From Marinomonas pontica (GTDB lineage: Bacteria > Pseudomonadota > Gammaproteobacteria > Pseudomonadales > Marinomonadaceae), in assembly GCF_026191375.1 (NCBI RefSeq), contig NZ_JAODTL010000041.1, positions 81,984 through 145,983 of the forward strand: DNA of 64,000 nucleotides, given 5' to 3'. Under the pieces are notes generated by a model. The model saw nothing but the letters and a program-made list of their open reading frames with translations, was not told the DNA's origin and searched no databases. Below are positions 1 to 8,447 of the stretch, piece after piece (position 1 is the stretch's first letter; each line of letters starts with the position of its first letter). Position numbers and translations under genes: made by a program.

Positions 1-322
1 GCCACTTAATCGTGTCGCCAACAGCCGTTTCATCCGCTGCGTGTTGTTCAAAAGAACCATCCACAGCCATGAAGTGCCAGAATTCACCGTCGGTGTACAA
101 GTACTCCATGTCGGTGTCCATTACGTCAGCAGATTCAAGCGTATCGCCCGATTTAAAAGTACGCTCCCACACTCGTCCAGAACGTAGGTTACGTAGCTTA
201 ATGCGGTTAAAGGCTTGGCCTTTACCTGGTTTAACATGTTCGTTATCGATAATCGAACATGGATCACCGTCAACCATTACTTTCGCGCCGCTGCGCATAT
301 CGCTGGTAGAAATATTAGCCAT
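1..322 (-). CDS. efp: Elongation factor P (5' part, runs off the window)
   Basis: EF-P binds ribosomes stalled on polyproline stretches and helps peptide-bond formation. The first 107 residues are present; the C-terminal OB domains lie outside the window. The N-terminus reads [12 protein letters not shown] and the modification loop reads VKPGKGQAF, with the modified lysine exactly at residue 34 as in E. coli EF-P. The ATG at 322 is the only plausible start. It is divergent from epmB at 498, whose product makes the beta-lysine that is attached to this lysine, so substrate and modification enzyme are neighbours. Identification is secure. Confidence 0.96.
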   Translation of the reverse strand, partial: MANISTSDMRSGAKVMVDGDPCSIIDNEHVKPGKGQAFNRIKLRNLRSGRVWERTFKSGDTLESADVMDTDMEYLYTDGEFWHFMAVDGSFEQHAADETAVGDTIKW

Positions 323-380
323 ACATCCTCACAGTATATTTTTAGAGAAAAGGCTCTGACTGGCGTATCATGTCAGTCCC

Positions 381-447
381 AAGATCTCTGCAAACTCTTT
401 TTCACTTCCTGATACACAGTAGAAAAGAGCGTTTGCAAAGATCTCTG
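381..447. repeat. Inverted and direct repeats between efp and epmB
   Basis: The divergent intergenic region holds a 10-bp direct repeat AAGATCTCTG (381-390 and 438-447) and, inside it, an imperfect inverted repeat GCAAACTCTTTT (390-401) with AAAAGAGCGTTTGC (423-436). It is well placed to be an operator or a transcript hairpin for efp or epmB, but no known regulator site is recognised. Confidence 0.45.
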
Positions 448-497
448 AGAGCCATCGGCCAAGTAGGCCAAAATAAGTTGGCGCAATCATAACCCAA

Positions 498-1534
498 ATG
501 AACACAATTTTGCAGATATTTGACGTGATCCCTATTCATACTAAGAACAATTTAAGCTGGTCGCAACACCTGTCGCAGGCCATCACCTCGTTACCCGAAC
601 TGGTTGAGCATTTAGGCTTGCCAAAAAGTCTCGCTCAACAAGGCGCAGAAGCGCATCAGAGCTTCAAATTGTTGGTGCCGCGCCCTTATTTGTCTCGCAT
701 TGAATATGGCAATCCAAACGATCCGCTGCTGTTGCAAGTTTTACCCAGCCTCTCAGAAATGCAAAAAGTCGTGGGCTACACAAAGGATCCGCTAGAAGAA
801 GCTGACCACAATCCGCAAAAAGCCATCGTACATAAATACAAACGCCGTTTATTGGTGATCACCACAGGCACTTGCGCGGTAAATTGTCGCTATTGCTTCC
901 GTCGTCATTTTCCTTATGGCGAAAATCAACTGGCGCAAGCCGAGTGGGAATCGGTAATCGACTATCTAAAAGCCCACCCAGACGTCAACGAAGTGATCTT
1001 GAGCGGTGGCGACCCTTTGATGATGAAAGACAGCTTGCTCGCCGATAAGCTCCATAAACTGGAGGCCTTGCCGCAAATTAAACGCCTACGCATTCATTCA
1101 CGTTTGCCTGTGGTGATTCCAGATCGCGTTTGCGACGACATGCTAACGTGGATCACAGCCAGTCGCCTCGACATCGTCATGGTGTGGCACATTAATCATG
1201 CCAATGAAGTGGACGCAAATCTGGCTCAAGCGGCTGACAAACTAAAAAAGCGGGCGTCACCTTGCTTAACCAAGGGGTACTATTGAAAGGCGTTAACGAC
1301 TCGGTAGAAGCCCAAGTCAACTTGAGCGAGGCCGTTTTCGATGCCGGCATTTTGCCGTACTACATGTTCACTTTAGATCCGGTAGACGGCGCGGCGCATT
1401 TTGATATTTCTATCGAAGATGCTCAACGCTTGATGGGAAAAGTGGCTGCGGAATTACCAGGGTATTTAGTGCCAAGGCTAGCCAAGGAAATCCCTGGCAA
1501 GCCTGCGAAAAGTGTCTTCGCTCCGACTTTTTAG
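498..1534 (+). CDS. epmB: EF-P--(R)-beta-lysine ligase pathway enzyme EpmB (lysine 2,3-aminomutase), frameshifted
   Basis: EpmB is a radical-SAM, PLP-dependent lysine 2,3-aminomutase that makes (R)-beta-lysine for EpmA to attach to EF-P Lys34. The radical-SAM cluster motif CAVNCRYC has cysteines at residues 126, 130 and 133. The reading frame breaks at about 1250: the first frame ends at 1286 and the second runs to 1534. Adding one A to the A6 run at 1244-1249 gives a continuous protein of about 345 residues, the usual EpmB length, reading LKKAGVTLLNQGVLLKGVND across the join. No clear ribosome site precedes the ATG at 498. The break is either a sequencing undercall, a real mutation, or a -1 recoding site (see the separate entry). 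Confidence 0.9.
1244..1275 (+). other. A AAA AAG slippery heptamer with downstream hairpin in epmB
   Basis: The zero-frame codons at the epmB break are CTA AAA AAG, so 1244-1250 is an in-frame A AAA AAG heptamer, the most efficient bacterial -1 slippery sequence. Nine bases further on, CCTTG (1260-1264) and CAAGG (1271-1275) form a 5-bp stem with a 6-base loop. A -1 slip here gives exactly the full-length protein. No upstream Shine-Dalgarno-like stimulator is obvious. A simple missing A explains the data equally well. Confidence 0.45.
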
Positions 1535-1575
1535 AACGAATAAACTTTAGTAAGAATGTACTTTATTCACTGTCT

Positions 1576-2919
1576 TTACCTAAGCAGTGCAATCCGCCCC
1601 ACTTTTACTTGCTGACGTCGAATGCTCACGTTAGGCGCCAGCTGGTATAAGTCGCCATTGCGTCCAACAAGCTGGCTTGGTACATGGCTCTGTTTCGCCA
1701 CTTCAGCGTGAGCATCTAAATGCTGAGGTTCGCCATGAACGGGAATGGCCAGTTGAGGCTGAACCCAAGTATAAAGCTGCTTGAGTTCTTCACGGCAGGG
1801 ATGACCACTCACATGAATGGTTAAATCGGTGTCATGAGCTTGCAAGGTGCGGATTTTTCGACCTTTAAATTGCTCGACCAATCTGTCGATGGCTTGCTCA
1901 TTGCCCGGAATTCGCATGGAACTGAAAATCACCAAATCATCGGCTTCCAGACTTAGATCAAAGCAATTGTCTGCGGCGAGTCGGTTCAAGGTCGCCCTTG
2001 GTTCGCCTTGGCTTCCCGTCACCACCGCCAGCACTTCTTCTCTTGGTAAGTAACCAAGATGTGCGGCATCAATAACCGGCAAATCATCAGGCCAATGCCC
2101 AGTTACTCGAGCCGCACTGACCATGTTGGTAAGCGATCGTCCGATCAAAGCAAGATAACGACCGGTTTCTTTTGCCACCTGTCCCAATGCAATTAGGCGT
2201 GCAACATTGCTGCTGAAACAGCCGACAACAACACGATTTTTTTCGGCTTCAATGGTGGTTAATAAGCCCTGATAACAGTCGCTTTCAGACGGCGAAAAAC
2301 CCTCTTTTAATGCATTGGTGGAATCACACACCATGGCGAGAATGTTTTCTTTGGCTAACGCTTGAAAGGCGGCAGGAGAAAAACCATCACCTAAGATGGG
2401 TTTTTTATCGATTTTCCAATCGCCGGTATGAAAAATTCGCCCTGCTGGCGTGTCGATGGTCATCGCATACGGTTCTGGAACCGAGTGCGTCAATTCCAAC
2501 CATTTGACATTAAACACACCGATTTTTTTGGTTTCGTTTTCTTTTACTTCGATAATAGGCACTTGATCGGTTAAGCCGACCTGAACCAACTTACGACGCA
2601 GCACTTCGGCGGTAAACGCCGTGGTATAGACAGGGCATTTAAAACGTCGCCACAAAAATGGCAATGCGCCCACATGATCTTCATGAGCATGAGTAATAAC
2701 GATGCCAGCCAAACGCTCTTTTTGCTCACTAATAAAACGTGGATCAGCGCAGACAATCTCAGACGTACGCAGGTCATCAGGCGTTAATGGCTCATTAAAA
2801 GAAACGCCGCAATCCACCATCAACCACTGGCCATCGTGGCCATACAAGTTCATGTTCATGCCAATTTCGCCAGTGCCACCGAGAGGCAAAAACCATAAAT
2901 CCTCTTGCGAGGGAATCAA
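1576..2919 (-). CDS. RNase J-like metallo-beta-lactamase-fold nuclease
   Basis: A 447-residue MBL-fold hydrolase with the metal motif HAHEDH at residues 77-82 and an N-terminal FLPLGGTGEIGMN strand-loop typical of ribonuclease J and related beta-CASP enzymes. It is shorter than Firmicute RNase J1 (about 555 residues), lacking the C-terminal domain. The first conventional start is TTG at 2919, but an AAGGAG at 2940-2935 sits six bases before an in-frame ATT at 2928, which would give an N-terminus beginning MSSLIPSQ. It is convergent with epmB. RNA substrate is unknown; an RNase J-type exo/endonuclease role is inferred from the family. Confidence 0.8.
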   Translation of the reverse strand: MIPSQEDLWFLPLGGTGEIGMNMNLYGHDGQWLMVDCGVSFNEPLTPDDLRTSEIVCADPRFISEQKERLAGIVITHAHEDHVGALPFLWRRFKCPVYTTAFTAEVLRRKLVQVGLTDQVPIIEVKENETKKIGVFNVKWLELTHSVPEPYAMTIDTPAGRIFHTGDWKIDKKPILGDGFSPAAFQALAKENILAMVCDSTNALKEGFSPSESDCYQGLLTTIEAEKNRVVVGCFSSNVARLIALGQVAKETGRYLALIGRSLTNMVSAARVTGHWPDDLPVIDAAHLGYLPREEVLAVVTGSQGEPRATLNRLAADNCFDLSLEADDLVIFSSMRIPGNEQAIDRLVEQFKGRKIRTLQAHDTDLTIHVSGHPCREELKQLYTWVQPQLAIPVHGEPQHLDAHAEVAKQSHVPSQLVGRNGDLYQLAPNVSIRRQQVKVGRIALLR

Positions 2920-3080
2920 AGATGAAATAACCCACTCCTTGTGATGATCAGCAGTAACCTCTGCCGTATTGTGTCTATGGTACGCATTTTCCGTTAATAT
3001 CCCAGCTTACACTGAAAATAGAGAGGCAAAAGGCCTTTTCTTCTTTTTATTCCCCGTTTTATTAGTCTTGGAATCAAGCC

Positions 3081-3947
3081 GTGATCACGACAAACAAATT
3101 TCAGGCCTTACTTGGTAAAGCCGTCAGCTACTTCATTTTATTATCTTGTTTGGCCATTTTAATGATCTACCTTGTGCAACGGTTTGGCGGAGACTACGCC
3201 GAGCAAAAAATCAAAGAACAATTGGAACGGTCCGGCCTCGCCCCGTTTGTGCACTACGAAAACATTCACCTCGACCCATTCACTCTGACGCCTTCTCTAG
3301 AAAACGTCATTGTTGGCGATCAAAGCGCACCTTGGTTGCGTTTTGCTCGAATTTCACTCAACAACTATTTAATCAACTACCCTAACCTGAGTGTGGACTT
3401 TTGGATTCAAGAAAGCCCAATCAATAGCCTGTCCCGTGATACGGGTCGCTTAATGCGTGCCGCTGGAATAGACACATTGCTAGGCAAAGGGTCTTTTTCA
3501 TCCAACGTTGATGGTGAATCAGTAACGTCCCAATTCAAGCTCGACATCAAAGACCTTGGCAAACTGACCGTGGCTTCACACATTAATCTGCTGGATCAGG
3601 CGATCGACATGGCCGATTTACGAGCCGACATACTTGCCTCACTCGCACTGGGTCAACCTGAAGCGTTAGCCATAATTTATGGGGACACCATTGAGTTAAA
3701 TTCGTTAAACGTTCAATACCAAGACACGGGATTATTCACCCACTTGTTCCCGCACTCGACAATGTCTCAAGATTCACAGAACAGTCACCTAACTGGGTTA
3801 AAGTTCGCAAGCCAAGCATTTGGGCTAGCACCCGCGGATTCAAGCGAAGCGGATCACATTGCTAAAACAGTACTGACGTTTTTGAATAACCCAAATCAAT
3901 TGTCACTGTCCATGTCTCCCTCTCCAGCAATAAGTCTAAAAAATTGA
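3081..3947 (+). CDS. Hypothetical membrane-anchored protein, possible 3' frameshift
   Basis: Not recognised. A GTG start at 3081 follows GGAA by eight bases. Residues about 13-32 form one hydrophobic helix (FILLSCLAILMIYLV), so the rest, rich in beta-type segments and with no catalytic motif, should be periplasmic. The frame stops at 3947, but adding one A to the A6 run at 3938-3943 extends the protein by about 20 residues to a stop at 4009, giving a smoother C-terminus (ISLKKLTLLANEG). Since several genes here show the same defect, the longer version is likely. Function unknown; AsmA-like envelope proteins are one possibility. Confidence 0.6.
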   Translation: MITTNKFQALLGKAVSYFILLSCLAILMIYLVQRFGGDYAEQKIKEQLERSGLAPFVHYENIHLDPFTLTPSLENVIVGDQSAPWLRFARISLNNYLINYPNLSVDFWIQESPINSLSRDTGRLMRAAGIDTLLGKGSFSSNVDGESVTSQFKLDIKDLGKLTVASHINLLDQAIDMADLRADILASLALGQPEALAIIYGDTIELNSLNVQYQDTGLFTHLFPHSTMSQDSQNSHLTGLKFASQAFGLAPADSSEADHIAKTVLTFLNNPNQLSLSMSPSPAISLKN

Positions 3948-4074
3948 CCTTATTAGCGAACGAAGGTTCCCTATACCAAGGCACAACAATGCGCATCGCA
4001 AACGATTAACGCCATTTCTTTTCATTACGAATGCTTGTACCGTGGTGTTTTTTCAGAAGATGACTAGGAAAGGC

Positions 4075-4551
4075 ATGAAAAATGTGACTATTTTGGTAGA
4101 TGTTCAAAATGTCTATTACACCACCAGACAAGCGTTCGGCCGTTCATTTGATTACAACACCTTTTGGAAACAAGCGACGGAAGGCCGTAATGTGATCAAA
4201 GCCATTGCGTATGCCATCGACAGAGGCGATGAAAAACAACGACAATTCCAAAATATCCTTCGTGCCATTGGCCTGGAAGTGAAATTAAAGCCTTTTATTC
4301 AGCGCTCGGACGGTTCAGCAAAGGGCGACTGGGATGTGGGTATTGCGATTGATGGTATCGAATACGGTAAAGGCAGCGATGTGCTTGTGCTGCTTTCAGG
4401 TGACGGCGATTTCGATATTCTCGCCAAAACATTGAGGGAGAAATATCAAACCCAAGTCGAGGTATATGGTGTCGAATCCCTTACTGCGCAATCATTAATC
4501 AATGCGGCGGACAGTTTCTTTCCCGTCGATAACAAATTGTTACTAAAATAA
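4075..4551 (+). CDS. NYN domain protein (LabA/DUF88-like PIN-fold nuclease)
   Basis: A single NYN domain of about 158 residues. The N-terminal strand VTILVDVQNVYY carries the first conserved Asp and the QNV variant of the N-x-x motif, and LLSGDGDFDILAKTL carries the paired acidic residues expected for the metal-binding site of PIN-like RNases. Earlier in-frame starts exist (GTG 4042, ATG 4060), but AGGA at 4066-4069 is correctly spaced for the ATG at 4075. Family members are predicted RNases; the substrate is unknown. Confidence 0.82.
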   Translation: MKNVTILVDVQNVYYTTRQAFGRSFDYNTFWKQATEGRNVIKAIAYAIDRGDEKQRQFQNILRAIGLEVKLKPFIQRSDGSAKGDWDVGIAIDGIEYGKGSDVLVLLSGDGDFDILAKTLREKYQTQVEVYGVESLTAQSLINAADSFFPVDNKLLLK

Positions 4552-4630
4552 ATACAACTTGGCTATATTTTTAAGAGAGAATGTGAAAATCAATGTTTTC
4601 ATATTTACTTCACAGACAAATAAAAAGCCA

Positions 4631-5679
4631 ATGATAAGCCACAAAAACCCGCAACTGATAGACGCCAGAGTAACCTTGCATAAGTGGCTGAGCCTCGCTA
4701 CGGCGATTATTGTCTTTTTTTCTCTTTGTTAAATATTGTGGCACTCAATCAGCCCTCTTTGGGTTTTGTTGAAGGCGGGTTTGGTCTGCTTAATTTGTAT
4801 TTTTATCACCAAGCTCAACAGGGCAAAATGCAAAGTTGGCACAGCCACATCTTAATCGCCTCTCTCACCATTACTATTTCGTATGCCGTTTATACTGCGG
4901 ATTTAAGAGCGGGATCGGCCTATTGGCTGCTTGTTTTACCACCACTGTACTGCCTTCTCACCGGCTCTAAGCGAGGGCTTTTTTATACCATTGCGCTCTC
5001 TTTACCCGCCATCGCCATTTTATTTATAAAATCCGACCCCGAAAATTATCTCGGCTATCGCTCGGTTATCAATTTTGTGCTCGCGTACTTTTTGTCGTAT
5101 GTCATTTGCTACTTATACGAAAATCAATACACAACAAGAGACATCACATTACAAAAAATGGCGTTCCAAGACCCGTTAACGGGCGCAAAGAACCGTCATG
5201 CGTTAAAGCTGTTTTTTGAAGAATTTAATAAGAAACCAATAGATCCTTTTTTGGGAGAGCCCCAAGAAACGCACTTATTGATTGTCGATATTGATTATTT
5301 TAAAAGCGTAAATGATGAATTTGGCCATGATGTAGGAGACTCGGTTCTAATCGAAATCACTGAGCTATTGCACTACTACACGGACAACGACCAAGTGTAC
5401 CGGATCGGCGGAGAAGAATTTCTCATTGTCTTGCAGAAACACGATGGCAAACAAGCCTTTAGCTTTGCAGAAACAATTCGAAGAAACATTGAGAACTCGG
5501 TGTTTCGCTACCATCAGCAGAACATAAAAATCACAGTGAGCATCGGCATCGCCCAACTCAATAAAGGCCAAACATTCAAAGAGTTCTTCAAAGTCGCTGA
5601 CAAAAACCTATACTCTGCGAAAAACAAAGGACGTAATTTGGTGCATCATGACACCATGAACATTAGCGAAGCGATGTAA
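4631..5679 (+). CDS. Diguanylate cyclase (GGDEF), frameshifted near the 5' end
   Basis: The GGDEF domain makes c-di-GMP; here it carries DPLTGAKNR and the active-site motif GGEEF, so it should be catalytic. No RxxD inhibitory site precedes GGEEF. Five or so membrane helices come before it. The intact long frame begins only at GTG 4684, with a stop codon directly before it, but the ATG at 4631 opens an upstream frame (MISHKNPQLIDARVTLHKWL) that makes a good cytoplasmic N-terminus and first helix. Adding one T to the T7 run at 4715-4721 joins the two frames into about 350 residues. The missing base is inferred. Confidence 0.85.
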
Positions 5680-5732
5680 ACCAAGACGATGTAAATCGAC
5701 GCAACGCCATTCAATACAGGCTCATTGCATTA

Positions 5733-5954
5733 TTAATGGACAAATGTGTCTAAAAACAATGCCTCAACCTTGTCTCTCGCCCAAGGCGTTTTTCGCAAAA
5801 ATTTCAGGCTGGATTTAACAGACGGATCGCTCTTGAAGCAATTTATATTGATGCGAATCGACAACTCTTCCCAACCATAATGCTCTACTAGGTCTGTGAC
5901 AATTTTTTCCAGCTTTATCCCATGCAAAGGGTTGTTTACTTGCGTTCCACTCAT
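5733..5954 (-). CDS. VF530 family protein (DUF2132)
   Basis: A 73-residue protein matching the VF530/DUF2132 family along its length, with the hallmark segments [19 protein letters not shown] and [23 protein letters not shown]. The family has a small alpha-helical fold and has been suggested to bind DNA; its biological role is not settled. The gene is convergent with the diguanylate cyclase and divergent from hlyU. Confidence 0.88.
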   Translation of the reverse strand: MSGTQVNNPLHGIKLEKIVTDLVEHYGWEELSIRININCFKSDPSVKSSLKFLRKTPWARDKVEALFLDTFVH

Positions 5955-6138
5955 TTCTATTTACCTTGTTATGTACATTCATAATTTTTCGCAGTATACA
6001 GTAAAAGCCCTTGCCACCCTGAGACATAATCCAACTTCTAGAATAATTCTGCGCAGAAAGAACAGAAATCATTCAATGATGTTTGACTAATAAGACAAAT
6101 CCCCGAAAAATAGTCAAAAACATTAGGAGAAAACTCTC

Positions 6139-6426
6139 ATGGGTATTTTATCTAGCCTAAAAGGGCTATTTGCCGGCACAGAAAGCGCACCAGAAAAAGC
6201 AGAAGACACCGTGGAATACAAAGGTTTTTCTATTATTCCAGCCCCAATGAAAGACGGCGGCCAATATCGCGTCGCGGCGAGCATCACCAAAGGCGAAGGA
6301 GACGAACTCAAAACGCACAATTTCATTCGATCCGATTTAATGCCAAACCGTGATGAATGCATTGAAATCACACTTCGTAAAGCCAAGCTCACCATAGATC
6401 AACTTGGTGACACTATTTTCAATTAA
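6139..6426 (+). CDS. hlyU: HlyU family transcriptional regulator
   Basis: A 95-residue HlyU-family protein, with the typical core VEYKGFSIIPAPMKDGGQYRVAA and a C-terminal helix. Vibrio HlyU is an ArsR-type regulator, but this Pfam HlyU family is a distinct small protein whose name rests on similarity in other proteobacteria, so a DNA-binding role is not proven. AGGAGAAA precedes the start. The stop is followed after 18 bases by the ATG of the alpha/beta hydrolase, suggesting co-transcription. Confidence 0.8.
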   Translation: MGILSSLKGLFAGTESAPEKAEDTVEYKGFSIIPAPMKDGGQYRVAASITKGEGDELKTHNFIRSDLMPNRDECIEITLRKAKLTIDQLGDTIFN

Positions 6427-6444
6427 TTGAACGAGAAGATCACA

Positions 6445-7461
6445 ATGAGCGCACCGATAGGACAACACTGGAAACAAATAGATGATTGTGAAGACCTATT
6501 AGGTGCCGATTTTCGAGCTCGCACCTATGCATTTCCAGGCCCGAAAACCCAAGTTTGCACCACCCTAGTTCATCATATTGGCAACCCTGACAGCACAAAA
6601 GCCATCTTGTATGTACACGGTTACACCGATTATTTTTTTCAAACGGGATTAGCCGAACATTTTGTGCGTCTTGGCTACCGTTTTTATGCAGTAGACCTTC
6701 AAGGCTACGGTCGCTCTATTCGCCCATCCACGCCACCAAACTGGTGTGAATCCATAGAACAATATGGGCAAGATTTAGACATCGCTTTAGCCACCATGAA
6801 ACAAGACGGCGTGAACGATGTTGTCATTTTAGGACACTCCACTGGGGGACTGGTCGTCTCAACCTATTTGGCGCAACCCTATGCTTTACCTGAACGAGAA
6901 AGCCATTACCAAAAGCCTTTTCCAAATATTCTTGGCTTGATGTTGAACAGCCCGTTTCTGGCTTTGCCTTTCCCACCCACAGTGTTGAACCGAATAAACT
7001 GGCCGATACGAGCCATCGTGTCTTTATTGCCCTTTTGGTATATGCGCGCCAAAAAAATCACCCTTTACGCTAAAACCTTGCATTGTGTTTTTGGTGGCGA
7101 ATGGGACTACCGATTAGATTGGAAACCGGCTCAAGGGTTTGATTTGTCCTTTCATTGGCTTAGAGAGATCATTTCGGCGCAGCACAATTTAGTAAAACAA
7201 CACCTAACGATTCCTACCCTACTTTGCCATTCGAACATCAGCACTATTGGCAAAGAAACCATCGAAGAAACCCAACAAGGGGACGGTGTTTTGGACATAG
7301 AAAGCATGCAAGACGCTGCCCACAAAATATTCAGAAACCTAACCAAAGTGTCTATCGCACAAGGGTTCCATGATTTGTATCTGTCTCATCAGACAGCGCG
7401 TGACGCCTATTTATCGGCCATGACGGATTGGTTAGACGAGCAAACAAAGGCGCTAACTTAA
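6445..7461 (+). CDS. Alpha/beta hydrolase (serine hydrolase, lysophospholipase-like)
   Basis: An alpha/beta-hydrolase of about 338 residues. The oxyanion segment VHGYTDYFFQTG, the nucleophile elbow GHSTGG (Ser about residue 132) and a late GFHDLYLS histidine give a complete Ser-Asp-His arrangement. The form resembles monoglyceride lipase or lysophospholipase enzymes (PldB-like). No signal peptide, so it is cytoplasmic. An upstream TTG at 6427 is in frame, but ATG 6445 is preferred. It overlaps the 3' end of the convergent SDR by four bases. Substrate unknown. Confidence 0.8.
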   Translation: MSAPIGQHWKQIDDCEDLLGADFRARTYAFPGPKTQVCTTLVHHIGNPDSTKAILYVHGYTDYFFQTGLAEHFVRLGYRFYAVDLQGYGRSIRPSTPPNWCESIEQYGQDLDIALATMKQDGVNDVVILGHSTGGLVVSTYLAQPYALPERESHYQKPFPNILGLMLNSPFLALPFPPTVLNRINWPIRAIVSLLPFWYMRAKKITLYAKTLHCVFGGEWDYRLDWKPAQGFDLSFHWLREIISAQHNLVKQHLTIPTLLCHSNISTIGKETIEETQQGDGVLDIESMQDAAHKIFRNLTKVSIAQGFHDLYLSHQTARDAYLSAMTDWLDEQTKALT

Positions 7462-8291
7462 GCGCCTTGACGTCGCATTACCCAATCCAACAAAACCGTT
7501 GGTAATACACGCTTCATGATCACTGCGGCGTATGTTGGCAGAGTCACATAATACCGTGCTCTTGGGCGAGTGGATTCCAAAGCATGGATGAGCTTTTCAA
7601 CCACCGCGCTGGCAGGCAGAGTCTGCGAGGAAGCGACGCCCTCTTTGCTCAAGCGAGTAATGGCTTCAGCATAACCCTTTTGATGACGACTGTTTTCCAT
7701 ATCAATATTGTCTTGTAGCGCAAGCAAAGCATTAGCACGAAAACGACTTTCAATTGGACCAGGCTCAATAAGGCTGACCTTAATCGGCGTATCAGACAAC
7801 TCCAAGCGCAAGGTGTCCGTTAAACCTTCCAATGCAAACTTACTGGCGTTGTAAGCACCACGAAATGGCGCCGCGACCAACCCTAATACAGAGCTGTTAT
7901 TAACAATACGTCCAAAACCTTGAGCCAGCATGATTTTCAAAACTTTCGTCGTCAACTCATGCGTACCAAAGAAATTGCATTCAAACTGAGCTCGTAACGC
8001 GTCAACGGGCAAATCTTCCACAGCCCCCGGTTGGCCATAAGCACCGTTATTAAACAAAGCAAACAACTGACCATTAGTCATTGCCAGCGTTTCTTCAAGG
8101 CCTCGTGAAATAGAAGCCGAATCCGCTAAATCCAAACACACCACATGCTTAATGCCCTGCGCTTTTAGCGCCTCAACATCTTCTTGTTGGCGACAACTGG
8201 CAACGACAAGAAAATCACGCTCTTGAAGCATTTTGGCTGCCTCTAGACCAATCCCCGACGAACACCCTGTAATGAGAATAGAATATTGCAT
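7458..8291 (-). CDS. Short-chain dehydrogenase/reductase
   Basis: A classical SDR of 277 residues with the cofactor motif TGCSSGIG near the N-terminus, the NNGAYG segment, the catalytic Ser in NNSSVLG and the YNASK active-site motif. The frame is open upstream to 8348, but the ATG at 8291 has AAAGGAG six bases before it and gives the usual SDR N-terminus MQYSILITGCSSG. The late hydrophobic tail resembles SDRs acting on lipids or steroids. Substrate unknown. Confidence 0.88.
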   Translation of the reverse strand: MQYSILITGCSSGIGLEAAKMLQERDFLVVASCRQQEDVEALKAQGIKHVVCLDLADSASISRGLEETLAMTNGQLFALFNNGAYGQPGAVEDLPVDALRAQFECNFFGTHELTTKVLKIMLAQGFGRIVNNSSVLGLVAAPFRGAYNASKFALEGLTDTLRLELSDTPIKVSLIEPGPIESRFRANALLALQDNIDMENSRHQKGYAEAITRLSKEGVASSQTLPASAVVEKLIHALESTRPRARYYVTLPTYAAVIMKRVLPTVLLDWVMRRQGA

Positions 8292-8447
8292 AGCGGCTCC
8301 TTTGAAGAAAAAACATCGTGCTTTGGATGGTACCAAAATGTCGCACAAAGTGCCTTTCTATTGATTTCGATCACAATATAAACAGCCACTCCAGCCCATA
8401 ATCCCTGCTTATAAAACACACACAATTTTCTGTTAAAGGGATGTCAC

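Noticed and set aside
12..359. 115-residue frame on the plus strand at the window start
   Set aside because: It is the antisense of efp, whose minus-strand frame reads a clear EF-P sequence.
4684..4730. GTG 4684 as the true start of the GGDEF gene
   Set aside because: A stop codon precedes it and no ribosome site; the ATG at 4631 in the adjoining frame gives a proper membrane-protein N-terminus.
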